Positions 25,178 through 34,434 of a DNA stretch of 64,000 nucleotides are shown here, in pieces. This DNA is from Nitrospira_E sp052156535. GTDB lineage: Bacteria > Nitrospirota > Nitrospiria > Nitrospirales > UBA8639. Location of the stretch: assembly GCF_052156535.1 (NCBI RefSeq), contig NZ_JBQKUP010000032.1, forward strand, positions 124,001 through 188,000, read 5' to 3'. Both the position numbers and the translations under genes were made by a program. Positions within the stretch are counted from its first letter, which is position 1. Every line of letters starts with the position of its first letter. Under the pieces are notes generated by a model that saw only the letters and a list, made by a program, of their open reading frames with translations, did not search any database and had not been told where the DNA came from.

Positions 25178-28100
25178 CTAACTACTTGAACCCTTTTGAT
25201 CAGAGGAACACGTGATTCCCCTCAAATTAAATTCTAAAGTATCGGGAACCATGGTGACGGAAAACATTGAAGACCGCCGTACCGAAAAGACCTTTATCGG
25301 GGCATTGAAATCGATGAATCCTCCATACCGAATATAGGCCGTGTTGTCGGAATCCCATTTGTCGGATGTCCCTGCCGAATACGTAATGTCCATAGTATAG
25401 GGTTTGTGGGATTTGGCGTTCCAATCATTGGTGACATTTCCAACCAGTTTCTCGGTCCCCTCATCCTCTATCCGGTCAAAATGCAAAAATGCATTCGCCG
25501 CCTTCAGATCACTGTGATCCATTTGATCCCACTCCTGTACAAAATTTGCAACGGACGCCTCAGTCCCTTCCATTGCTAACGTAAAATGATACTCGCACGC
25601 GGAATCTAATAGCTGTAACGTGGTGGTCGCGTACCCCTCGGCCTTGCCTTTAAAGCAAACCGAAAATAAATTGTCGTCAAACTTAATTTTCACATCTATT
25701 CCGGCATCCTTGCCAGCACGTGCTTCAATTGACCGGGAGGAAGGAACAGCGGCATTGATTTTGTCACATGTTGGAGGTGTGGGTTGAGAATTTTTGGCCT
25801 CAAACTTCCATAAGCTAAACGGGCTGCCTCCTTGCTCTACCGGAATGCCAAGTGTTTTGCCAAACCCGCCCGCCACGGTGACTGGGGAATAGCTAAAATA
25901 GCCGTAGGGATAGCCCAGATTGGCATACAAGTAATATTGATAACAGGGGGCAGGTGGATCCGCCCCAAGATGAGAACAGGTGACCTGAGATGAATCATCG
26001 GCAATCCCATAGGTCAGACTTACAGTGTACGTGCTCCCTTTTGTTAGGGCTTTCTTCCCTTTGTCGATAAAGGTGTTCGCAAAGTTGGTCCCCTTGTCAC
26101 TATCCTTCGTGAACGTGAGGTCAAAGGTCAAAGGATCAATGGTGACATAACTGCCATCGAAAGCCAGCCGTCCCCAATTGGTAATAAACTTAGAGTCGTT
26201 TGCAGTAGAGTTCCATCCGACAAACTCGATTGGTTGGCCCTCGTCGGCCTGAACAATCAATGTGTCTCCCTGCCTGACGACATATTGGCCATTAGCCCCA
26301 CGCAAGTAACCTAGAGCATTTTTGTCTGCTGAAAGTCCGGCATATTCAAATGTAAACGTCTCCCATGCGCCTAAAGTCCGACTATTCGCCATCACGACAT
26401 CTTTTCTCTTTGATACGAATGTGATTTGGTTAAAATTCCGATCTCTCAAGACTACGTTGACCTTTTGATTTGGCAATAATTGGACACCCTTGGGACCACC
26501 AGTCACCTCATAACTACCCAATGGCACGTTGCTGAAACCATACCGAATGAGTCGGTATTTAATATCATTTCCGATAATGGTCGAAGTATCGCTGGACTCC
26601 TTCCAGTTGATATAAGGAAGTCCGTAAGGCGTGCTGGCCGTACCCGTGCCAGAACTATTATAGGGTTGTCCCTTGATCGTGATGGTGTTGGTTTTTTCAT
26701 CGACCGTAAATCGGTCTGGTGTATACTTTGACGTTCCAACGGTTCCTGTCCCGGCCCATCCTATCGTTTCCGTGGGTCCTGGGGTTTGTGTGCCGGGAGG
26801 CAGCAAATGGTAGGCCAGGTATAGGGAGCCATCCTTCTCTTTCGCGCCAAATGTGCTGGCGCATAGTCCTACTGATCCCACTTCTCCTGGGTTCAGATTA
26901 ATGGTAGAGACGGCGAGTTGATAACTGGAGCTCCCAAGATAGGTGTTGGCTTTGGCCGGATTTTCTGCCCAAGGCGTTGGCTTCCCCTGGTAACCGGCTA
27001 GGGACGTAATGATGAATCGATCGGACCCTGCATTTGCAATCGTCCAGACTTTGGTCCTCTGTAACCCTGCGGGACAATCGGCAATCGTGGGGGCAGGTAC
27101 ATACGGTCCGGAATAGGTGAAGTCAAGTTCGAATCCCGTTTTGTTTTGATTCTTGGCTGACAAAACCCTGGCCGTCAGAGCTCCCTGGGGGGGGGGCGTT
27201 TGGATCAGGGGAAGCATTGACCGATGAGAGACTACTCCTCCCTAGAACGCGATGCGTGATGAAATCCACCCGTGGCAAAATAAGTCTGGTGCTATTCTCC
27301 AATTGTAACCCTAGGTCTGTGGTGCTGGCGTTTGTGGCATTGAAGGCGTCCCGCGCAATGGCATAGTTGGTTCCTATTACCGTTCCCTCCACTACATCCC
27401 GGAAGGATTCAAATTGGTCCAGGATATACTTTAAATAGTTCAGGTACTGAGATTTGATGGATTGTGTCTCCAACGGCACTGGTAGGACATGGGCACAGTT
27501 CACGTATAAATTTATGCCCTTTGATTGCAGCAAGACATATCGCATAAACATTGACTCTATCCATTGGTAGTATTGGTAGGCGTTCGTGGAATTAGAACCC
27601 AGGGACTCTTGGACTTGATTGGCCATGAGTTGAAGGAGTCCTACATTGAATGGACCCGCTTCGGTCATATGGTTATCGATGGTGCGCAACCAAATATCGA
27701 TGTTCCCTGAATTGCCAAGAGTACTGGTCCCATTTAATAGGGTCTGACATGTACTGGAGATATAACTGCGATTGGCGGGCGTGATATTTTTCATCGACAT
27801 ATTTTGATATCTGGTTAAAAGTTGATCACGAGAAAGGCTCCTGATAGCCGATTCAGCAGTCACTAGATCCGCGGCCTCCACCGCTTCCTGAATTTTGGTG
27901 GTATCGATGGCCAGTTCTTTTTCCAGCTTCCCGATTGCCGTGATGATTTCACCATCAAGGGCAATGAGGTGGTTGAGTTTCTGGTTGACTACTTCCAACT
28001 GATTATCAATATAGTCAAATTCTGCCGCATCAGGGTCGATCAGCATCGCGAATAAATACCCCGCGACGCTCCCGCCATAATATTTATCGATGTATGAGGA

Positions 28101-28355
28101 ATCAAAACCGGTATACAAAGCCGAAAATAAGGTATCGACGGCACCGGCAATATCAAATACAGTACCAATATCGAGCCCCTCACCTTCTTGAGCGTATGAC
28201 GTTCCTAAGGTAAGGCCGTTCTTCACCTCTTCTGTGGCAAGGGTTCGGCCTACCTGACCCTCAAACGTCACCGCTACCATCATCAAGGCCACAACGCTTG
28301 TAACGATGGCTTTGCCGAGCAAATGCCGAATTCGCGTTGTTTGTGATGGGATCAT
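25178..28355 (-). pseudogene. Large exported protein split by a frameshift at a C10 tract (possible phase-variable gene)
   Basis: Two overlapping frames are best read as one gene. The upstream part starts at the ATG at 28355 behind AAGGAGGTG and has a signal-like segment (residues about 10-40, KAIVTSVVALMMVAV), then mostly helical sequence to about residue 386. A run of ten C on this strand (27196-27187) then throws the frame into 21 unrelated residues and a stop. The other frame across the same tract continues without signal peptide or RBS for about 669 residues of beta-rich sequence to 25178. Removing one C gives a single frame of 3,177 bases, 1,058 residues. No family recognised. It could be an on/off contingency gene, a programmed slippage site, a true pseudogene or a sequencing error. 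Confidence 0.75.
27187..27196. repeat. Homopolymeric G10/C10 tract at the frameshift point
   Basis: Ten G on the plus strand (ten C in the coding sense). Nine or twelve would fuse the two frames; ten separates them. It is one of the longest G/C homopolymers I noticed in the window. Confidence 0.95.
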
Positions 28356-28732
28356 CAGGACACCTCCTTGTGTTCTTTTTTGCAGAGTGGCTGAGTGATA
28401 GCTAATCGAGCGTTCAATACCAAAAGCCCAGATCATCCTGCTGATGAGCGATCGCCGATTATGCTCCCAACTTTCTATTACTGGTAGGTTGGCCAGTTTC
28501 CAAGTCCAAATTCCTGTTCTAGAAAGAATTTTAGGTTAAACCTGATACAAAGGAAGTGCAACTCATTCCTGAAGGGATCTTCATTTTTTAGAATTTTTGA
28601 GTGATCTGCAGATCATTGGGCAACATACATGCAAAAGGGAGGAGGGAGTATTTACAGCCATTTGATTCCCTTCCCATTTCAAATTATCCTGTGTTGGTTT
28701 ATTCGTTTGATCTCTGATGAGGAGGTATGTCC

Positions 28733-29236
28733 ATGAATTGTTTCGCCATACCGGTATCCCTGTTGTTGCTCTTGGCCTCCACCTCGTTAGCAATGGGCGA
28801 TGACGAAGTCTTATTTTATGTGCACAATAAAACCTCAACTCCAGTGTATGCGACGCTGTGGGAAGGAAAAGGCATGTATGTGAATGACCAGGAAATCCAG
28901 CCTGGCGCCGAGCCGAAAATTTTTACGCATAAACAGGGGGTGCCTGCTTTCGGAAGGGATACCAAGGATTTTCATCTATTGATCACTCTGCAAAAAGGGC
29001 AAACCCTGCCTGATAGTCACAATGCGTGCTTTAGCCATGTCGACGTGATCACCGAAGTCGCGGCGTTCGGATCTGAAAAGCATGATTTAACCGCCAAGGT
29101 GGAGTCTGTAAAAAATTGTTTCAAGACGGTGCATCACACCTGTTCGGTCATCACGGAATACTACGATGATTTTGATGTGTCGCATGTGGTGACGATCATT
29201 GAACCCGGTGAATCAACATTGGAATGCCCCAATTAA
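28733..29236 (+). CDS. Exported protein of unknown function
   Basis: The ATG at 28733 is preferred because GAGGAGG ends about 7 bases upstream; the ATG at 28727 is too close to it. 167 residues with a clear signal peptide (MNCFAIPVSLLLLLASTSLA, cleavage near residue 20). The mature part is beta-like (YVHNKTSTPVYATLWEGKGM) and has four cysteines (NACF, NCFK, HTCS, LECPN) that could form two disulfides. Family not recognised. It is divergent from the split large exported protein and upstream of a lipoprotein gene on the same strand. Confidence 0.7.
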   Translation: MNCFAIPVSLLLLLASTSLAMGDDEVLFYVHNKTSTPVYATLWEGKGMYVNDQEIQPGAEPKIFTHKQGVPAFGRDTKDFHLLITLQKGQTLPDSHNACFSHVDVITEVAAFGSEKHDLTAKVESVKNCFKTVHHTCSVITEYYDDFDVSHVVTIIEPGESTLECPN

Positions 29237-29395
29237 TACGCCCATGGAGAGTGACTCTTTAATATCTCATCGATATCCTTACGGATCTTTTCAATATGTC
29301 ATCAGGAAGACAATTGCCAATCCGGATGCCTCTACTCATAATGCGACTCTTTGAACGTGTGCTACTCAACCTATGTCGACAAAGGAGGATTCATG

Positions 29396-29872
29396 ATGAA
29401 TCTGAAGTTTCCTGTAAGGGATCGGCGTTATTCGTTTATGATGGGTCTTGCGATGGTGAGCATGCTGACCATGCTCTTCGGATGCCAGCAGCAGCACAGA
29501 GTCGATTCGGTTGTCATTAAACCCAATACCTGCCCGCTTCCGGAAGACTTGTCGACAGAAGATCAACATAAGGTTAAGAAATTTGGTGCGGAGATATCAG
29601 GTCTCATGTCTAGCCTGGCTGGAGGCAAGCTGGATACCGATTTGCAAAGCGCACTCAAAGAAAATTATCCGGACGCTGGAGATGTCAATCGCATTTATGC
29701 ATTAAGTTATGCCGCCTGTGTCTCCTGCCGAGTCGACCCAAATGATGTGAAGGGTTGTGCCCAACGTTTCGATGACATTCTTGATAATTTCACCGCGAAA
29801 GAAACCGCTCCGGGCCATCCGGCGAAGGTGTATCGTTCCAAACTCTTGGAGCCTCTGCGAGGCGCGAAGTAG
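29396..29872 (+). CDS. Small lipoprotein of unknown function
   Basis: AAAGGAGG lies 7 bases before the ATG at 29396 (a second ATG at 29393 is possible). The signal segment ends in lipobox LFGC (Cys near residue 29), predicting a lipid-anchored protein of about 158 residues. The mature domain is helical, with cysteines in NTCPLPED, AACVSCRVD and KGCAQRF. Not recognised. It follows the exported 167-residue protein gene on the same strand and belongs to the same accessory block. Confidence 0.7.
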   Translation: MNLKFPVRDRRYSFMMGLAMVSMLTMLFGCQQQHRVDSVVIKPNTCPLPEDLSTEDQHKVKKFGAEISGLMSSLAGGKLDTDLQSALKENYPDAGDVNRIYALSYAACVSCRVDPNDVKGCAQRFDDILDNFTAKETAPGHPAKVYRSKLLEPLRGAK

Positions 29873-29916
29873 TTTCTTCCCCTTCTTTGGTTAGGTCTTT
29901 GTGAAACCTTTTTTTG

Positions 29917-29949
29917 ATGCCCCCACCATCTCACAGAATGTGGGGGCAT
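29917..29949. terminator. Hairpin downstream of the lipoprotein gene
   Basis: Perfect 10-bp inverted repeat ATGCCCCCAC (29917-29926) / GTGGGGGCAT (29940-29949) with a 13-base loop, starting 45 bases after the stop. No T-run follows on the plus strand; seven T precede it. It probably ends transcription or stabilises the mRNA end, but it is not a canonical terminator. Confidence 0.5.
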
Positions 29950-30349
29950 ACAGTATATTCATGATATGTAAACTACTAAGTGTGATTGTGTCGATTACAC
30001 CAGTTACAGATATTCTTGAACTAACGTGCCAATGGTGATTTGAAGAGGAAAATTCCACCAATTCCTTACAGGATTAACTGTTGCTGATCACCGGAATCGG
30101 GTTCCGGAAGAAGATCAACGGAATCGCAGAAACAATCCACGCACAAGTCCTCGTTTCAGATAGCCGGGAATTTCCAGTGAAAATCCACGCGGATACATAG
30201 CAGGCTCAACATATTTCCTTTTTCAGTAAAATCAGCCCCTGCTAGGCTCATTAAATTGGAAAGAGGCAATGCGAAAATATTGTCCATTGTCTGCGAGTGT
30301 CTAGGGATGAGATGAGGAGGCAAGAAAACCCCCTATAACAAGGAGGAAC
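29950..30349. other. Stretch with no recognisable feature
   Basis: About 400 AT-rich bases with stops in all frames. An isolated AAGGAGGA at about 30340 is not followed by a usable frame. I see no RNA gene or repeat here. Confidence 0.5.
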
Positions 30350-30637
30350 TTAATCGGTTGGCTGATGTTCCTTATGGGAGGGCCAGTTGTCGCTACCCCG
30401 CCTGAAGCACGGAACAACACGTCTGACCAAAGATGACTCAGGCCCATTTTCTCTTGACACCAATTCATTCACAGTCATACGTTTCACAGGTAGTCTGTGT
30501 TGCTTGGACTGTTCGTTTTTCGCCCTCACATTGCCTCGTATGCCTTTAAAGTAGATTGGGCCGGTTTGAGTATTCATCCACGGTTGTTCGGTGGAAGTCT
30601 TCCGGTTCTTGTGAAAGAGGCTTTTTGTAATCATCAT
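30350..30637 (-). CDS. Weak candidate small basic protein overlapping the recG start
   Basis: A 95-codon frame starting MMITKSLFHKNRKTSTEQ at 30637, with AAGGAG exactly 5 bases upstream on the minus strand. The product would be very basic (many K/R) and has no recognised domain. Its start overlaps the recG start on the other strand, which argues against both being standard. Listed because the RBS is good and the region otherwise lacks genes. Confidence 0.25.
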   Translation of the reverse strand: MMITKSLFHKNRKTSTEQPWMNTQTGPIYFKGIRGNVRAKNEQSKQHRLPVKRMTVNELVSRENGPESSLVRRVVPCFRRGSDNWPSHKEHQPTD

Positions 30638-32852
30638 GCCGACTCCTTCCTCTCTTTCTGAGATTCCCATTCAATTTGCCAAAGGGGTGGGGCCTCGGAG
30701 AGCCCGCCTGCTGGAAAAATTAGAGGTGCAAACATTAGAGGATGCTTTCTGGTTCTTACCCTGGCGATACGAAAACCGATTGGAAGTGTTGCCCATCGGG
30801 AACCTTCTCCCTGGCATGAAGGCCACCATTAAAGGCAGAGTGCAGAAAGTGTGGGTAAAAACAACCTATCGAAGACGTCTGGTCGTGGTCACGGTGACGG
30901 TGAGGGATGAGACGGGTCTTATCGAATGCGTGTTTTTCAACCAGCCCTATTTGGAGAAAACCTTTGTGCCTGGTGCCTCTCTGTTATTGACCGGCCCAGT
31001 CTTGTCCAATTCGTCTGGAAGTTCACCGATGACCATGCGTGGGCCGGAGTATGAATTGTTGGATGAGGACGAATTGCCGGACATGTGTGGGGGCCGGATT
31101 GTTCCCGTCTATCATGAAACGAATGGGTTGAGCTCCAAGCAGATTCGACGAATTATTCGATCAATTTTTGACCATTATGCCGGTCAGTTACAAGAAATGT
31201 TGCCCTTAACCATGCGAACACAACTTGGAGTGCCAACCCTTCCGGAGGCATTACCCGTCTTACACTTTCCCAGTCAGGAGCGTTCGGTGGAGGCCTTAAA
31301 TGCCTACGCGACGCCAGAGCACCAACGCCTGGCGTTTGAAGAATTGTTTCTCCTGCAATTAGCACTCGCCATGCGGCGCCAAGGGCAGACTCAGGACCTT
31401 GAAGGCATCACATTTGCTGTTCGCAACCCGTTGGTTGAACAGCTGAAAACCGTATTGCCCTTTTCGCTCACTTCGGCGCAAGAGCGGGTGATCAAGGAAA
31501 TTAGCCATGATATGGGACGGCCAATCAGTATGAACCGCTTGCTGCAAGGAGATGTAGGGTGTGGGAAGACCGTGGTGGCTCTTCATGCCATCGTGATGGC
31601 CTGTGGGTCCGGATATCAAGCGGCCTTGATGGCACCCACGGAAGTGTTGAGCGAACAGCACTATCTGTCGTTGCTTCCCCTATTCGATGCTCTGGGTGTC
31701 CGGTGCCTTTTGTTGAAGGGCGGGCAGACAGGACGCGAGCGCGGGAAGATACTTGCTGGAATGCAGTCAGGTCAGGTGCAGGTGGTGGTGGGTACACACG
31801 CGTTGTTACAGCCGGATGTGCACTTTGCCAAGCTTGGGTTGGTAATTGTGGATGAGCAACACAAATTCGGTGTGCTGCAGCGCGCGCAGCTTCGGGGGAA
31901 AGCGCCATGGCATCCCGATGTGTTGGTGATGACCGCCACGCCTATCCCCAGGACCTTAGCGATGACGTTGTATGGGGACTTGGATGTGTCGGTGATTGAT
32001 CAGTTTCCTCCAGGGAAAAAACCCGTAAAGACAATGTTGTTCCCGACCGGTCAACGGAAAGACGCGCATCGTTTGATGCGAAAAGAATTAGAAGCGGGGC
32101 GGCAGGCCTATGTGGTGTATCCGCTCGTTGAACCATCAGAAAAAATTGATTTGCAGGCAGCCATTGAGGCTGCCGAGCAATTACGGGAAGAATGTGCTCC
32201 ATTTCGGGTCGGTTTGCTGCATGGCCGATTGCCATCCCGCGAAAAACAAGTGGTCATGGCCCAGTTTAAAAAGAAAGAGATTGATGTGTTGGTGGCCACC
32301 ACTGTCGTCGAGGTCGGCTTGGATGTTCACAATGCGACGGTCATGCTCATTGAACATGCGGAACGGTTTGGGTTGGCGCAATTGCATCAATTGCGGGGCC
32401 GGGTCGGGCGAGGTCTTTCTCAAGGCTATTGTATGCTGATTCATGGCCTGGGGAAAATTCCTCCCTATTCCCAGCAAATACCCTTGAAGCTTGAGTCCAA
32501 TCGAATGTCGCTCGATGAGATCGGGAGGCGTCCCCACGGAGAAGCGTTTTCCCCTTCTACGGCGAGGCGACGCCTTGGGGTATTTGCACAATGTGAAGAC
32601 GGGTTTGCACTGGCGGAAGAAGATTTGAAAATTCGTGGGCCTGGGCATGTCTTAGGGGTCAAACAATGGGGGGAAATGGATTTTCGTGTAGCGGATTTGG
32701 CTCGAGATACCGTGTTGTTAATAAAAGCGAAACAAATGGCAGGAAGAATATTGGAATGTGATCCACGGTTGACGCTGCCTGATCATCGCATCCTCAAGGA
32801 AACATTGTTTCGAAAATGGGGTGAAAAGTTCGCACTGGGTTCCATTGGATAA
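30636..32852 (+). CDS. recG: ATP-dependent DNA helicase RecG
   Basis: Remodels stalled forks and branched DNA. The 738 residues comprise an N-terminal wedge/OB domain with FAKGVGPRRARLLEKL and WFLPWRYENR. The helicase core follows with Walker A GDVGCGKTVV near 305, VDEQHKFGVLQR near 405, TATPIPRTL near 435 and RGRVGRG near 587, and a RecG-specific C-terminal domain ends the protein. It is somewhat longer than E. coli RecG. The ATG at 30636 gives the conserved N-terminus but has only a distant GAGG upstream. The stop is followed by a tRNA-Leu gene after 138 bases. Confidence 0.96.
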   Translation: MPTPSSLSEIPIQFAKGVGPRRARLLEKLEVQTLEDAFWFLPWRYENRLEVLPIGNLLPGMKATIKGRVQKVWVKTTYRRRLVVVTVTVRDETGLIECVFFNQPYLEKTFVPGASLLLTGPVLSNSSGSSPMTMRGPEYELLDEDELPDMCGGRIVPVYHETNGLSSKQIRRIIRSIFDHYAGQLQEMLPLTMRTQLGVPTLPEALPVLHFPSQERSVEALNAYATPEHQRLAFEELFLLQLALAMRRQGQTQDLEGITFAVRNPLVEQLKTVLPFSLTSAQERVIKEISHDMGRPISMNRLLQGDVGCGKTVVALHAIVMACGSGYQAALMAPTEVLSEQHYLSLLPLFDALGVRCLLLKGGQTGRERGKILAGMQSGQVQVVVGTHALLQPDVHFAKLGLVIVDEQHKFGVLQRAQLRGKAPWHPDVLVMTATPIPRTLAMTLYGDLDVSVIDQFPPGKKPVKTMLFPTGQRKDAHRLMRKELEAGRQAYVVYPLVEPSEKIDLQAAIEAAEQLREECAPFRVGLLHGRLPSREKQVVMAQFKKKEIDVLVATTVVEVGLDVHNATVMLIEHAERFGLAQLHQLRGRVGRGLSQGYCMLIHGLGKIPPYSQQIPLKLESNRMSLDEIGRRPHGEAFSPSTARRRLGVFAQCEDGFALAEEDLKIRGPGHVLGVKQWGEMDFRVADLARDTVLLIKAKQMAGRILECDPRLTLPDHRILKETLFRKWGEKFALGSIG

Positions 32853-32941
32853 AATTTGGGACTGGTCTTAATGGGGAATAAATGAGAATAGCCCCGCTAT
32901 GGTTTATTTATAATAGGAGAAGGGGGGTCAGCTTTTCCTGT

Positions 32942-32970
32942 TTGACCTGCATAGAGGTTCATGGTAGATA
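32942..32970 (+). promoter_or_regulatory. Candidate promoter for tRNA-Leu
   Basis: TTGACC (32942-32947), 17-base spacer, TAGATA (32965-32970), ending 20 bases before the mature tRNA 5' end. A perfect TATAAT also occurs at 32909-32914 but has no good -35. Confidence 0.35.
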
Positions 32971-32990
32971 TCGCATGAGAAAATGGCCTT

Positions 32991-33077
32991 GCCCGGATGG
33001 CGGAACTGGCAGACGCGCCGGACTCAAAATCCGGTTCTTTCACGAGAGTGGGAGTTCGACCCTCCCTCCGGGCACCA
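32991..33077 (+). tRNA. tRNA-Leu (anticodon CAA)
   Basis: Acceptor GCCCGGA (32991-32997) pairs with TCCGGGC (33067-33073), followed by discriminator A and an encoded CCA (33075-33077). The anticodon stem CCGGA/TCCGG encloses loop CTCAAAA, giving anticodon CAA, which reads UUG leucine codons. A long variable arm and the T-loop GTTCGAC are present, as expected for a class II tRNA-Leu. Confidence 0.97.
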
Positions 33078-33185
33078 TTATGGTCTTTGTGGTTCAATTT
33101 AAATTGAGAAAATGGAAAAAAACAGTGTAAGCCTTTAAGTGAAATTTCTGATATGTTAAACAAGGATTTAATGGCAAGAATTGAC

Positions 33186-33214
33186 TTGACAGGGGCTACG
33201 GCCTTGACTATAGT
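33186..33214 (+). promoter_or_regulatory. Near-consensus sigma70 promoter of the exported protein gene
   Basis: TTGACA (33186-33191), exactly 17 bases, TATAGT (33209-33214): 6/6 and 5/6 matches. The start of transcription would be near 33221, about 80 bases before the ATG. Confidence 0.75.
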
Positions 33215-33300
33215 TGGTGCCCTTGATCATGAAATAAAATCGTATATTTGTATTCGTTTGTTTTTTTGATTATTCACTCACACTTCCAAGGAGGAGCCAC

Positions 33301-34056
33301 ATGCGGAAGGTAGGGTATTTTGGATTAGCAATGATTTTTGCAGGCTCGGTGAGCGTGGCGGTGGCGCAAGAGCGTCCACCTCAGCATGTAGGGTATGGGA
33401 CTGGTGTCGGAGATTCTCAAGGTGTAGGAGACAGGTCACGGGTGATGGACCAAGACGACATGTTGCGGTACCTTTCAGCAGATGAAACGATTCAGGGTGA
33501 AGTTGTCGGTATTGATTACGCAGGGGGAAGGCTGTGGCTTGATATGGGAGGAAGTTCCCACGATGAACGGCAAACCCTTCGAGGTGCCTTGAACTTAAAA
33601 GAGCTGTATTTTGACAACAAAACCAACATGGCGAATCTCAAAGCTATTGGCAAGGGTGATTACGTTACGATCCAAGCAGCGAATGAAACCTCCGAGGATC
33701 AAAAGTTTGGAACTGGGCGGAAGTTGGTTCGTGATGTGTATGTGTTAAAGGGAAGTCAATTGTTGGGAGGAGCCGATAATCCAGGCTTTGGTGGCGGATT
33801 TGGTCAAAAACCAGACCCATACGCTTCAAGGGGTCTCACCGTTAAGAGTGGATCTTATACTGGAATGCCTGAGGGTGCAGTACAGCCAGGTGAAGTCAAG
33901 TCAGGAATTACCAGCGACGTTGGTATGATGACTGGTGCCGCGCCTTGCTGGCAATGTGCCCCTCAACCGACCACAGTCAATGAACGGACAGATAAGACCG
34001 TTGCCACTGACTACGGGGATGATCGCAAGAACTTTAACAAGGGTACCGTTCAATAG
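33301..34056 (+). CDS. Exported protein of unknown function, probably strongly expressed
   Basis: 251 residues with a signal peptide (MRKVGYFGLAMIFAGSVSVA, cleavage after VAVA near residue 22). Residues 55-150 look like a small beta domain (ETIQGEVVGIDYAGGRLWLD, then KGDYVTIQA and RDVYVLKG), resembling OB/DUF-type folds of short exported proteins. The tail is Gly/Pro-rich and disordered-looking and contains CWQC near 220. It has a near-consensus promoter, AAGGAGG about 6 bases before the ATG and a strong terminator, so it forms a single-gene unit. Function unknown. Confidence 0.8.
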   Translation: MRKVGYFGLAMIFAGSVSVAVAQERPPQHVGYGTGVGDSQGVGDRSRVMDQDDMLRYLSADETIQGEVVGIDYAGGRLWLDMGGSSHDERQTLRGALNLKELYFDNKTNMANLKAIGKGDYVTIQAANETSEDQKFGTGRKLVRDVYVLKGSQLLGGADNPGFGGGFGQKPDPYASRGLTVKSGSYTGMPEGAVQPGEVKSGITSDVGMMTGAAPCWQCAPQPTTVNERTDKTVATDYGDDRKNFNKGTVQ

Positions 34057-34086
34057 GTTATTGATAACAAGCCATTTTTGTAGTGT

Positions 34087-34124
34087 AAAAGAGCGTGCCG
34101 GTCAATGTCCGGTACGCTCTTTTG
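34087..34124 (+). terminator. Intrinsic terminator of the exported protein gene
   Basis: AAAAGAGCGTGCCGG and CCGGTACGCTCTTTT form a long stem with one G-U pair and a short TCAATGT-type loop, ending in TTTT. It starts 30 bases after the stop codon. Confidence 0.9.
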
Positions 34125-34209
34125 TTATTTGGCCCATGAAATCAATAAGGATTAAAGAAAGTAAATTTTATCTGTTAATAAGCCGTCGGCGGGAGAAGAT
34201 TGAGAGACC

Positions 34210-34434
34210 ATGGAGGAATTGGATCTGCGAGGTGTAATTTGTCCCTATAACTTTGTGAAGACGAAGCTTAAGCTGGAATCTTTAGAAAGCGGTGATCAGT
34301 TGAGGGTGTTGTTGGATGAAGGCGAACCAATTCGAAATGTCCCGCAAAGCATTACCAATGAGGGTCACCAGATCCTTAAACAAGAAAAAGTTGACCAATA
34401 TTACCGTGTGGTTATTCAGAAGGTAAGTGTGTGA
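34210..34434 (+). CDS. TusA/SirA-family sulfur-carrier-like protein
   Basis: A 74-residue protein with the family hallmark near the N-terminus: LDLRGVICPYNFVKTKLKLE, where C11-P12 is the persulfide-carrying CP motif, followed by the LLDEGEPIRNVPQSI strand-helix. Family members shuttle sulfur or act in redox/moly-cofactor pathways. The double rhodanese at 14.1 kb could be a sulfur donor, but that is inference. Its last 23 bases overlap the end of rsmI on the opposite strand. Confidence 0.88.
   Translation: MEELDLRGVICPYNFVKTKLKLESLESGDQLRVLLDEGEPIRNVPQSITNEGHQILKQEKVDQYYRVVIQKVSV

Noticed and set aside
24455..30349. CRISPR array or classical defence island in the accessory region
   Set aside because: No regularly spaced repeats and no nuclease, methylase or Cas motif were seen; only exported unknown proteins.
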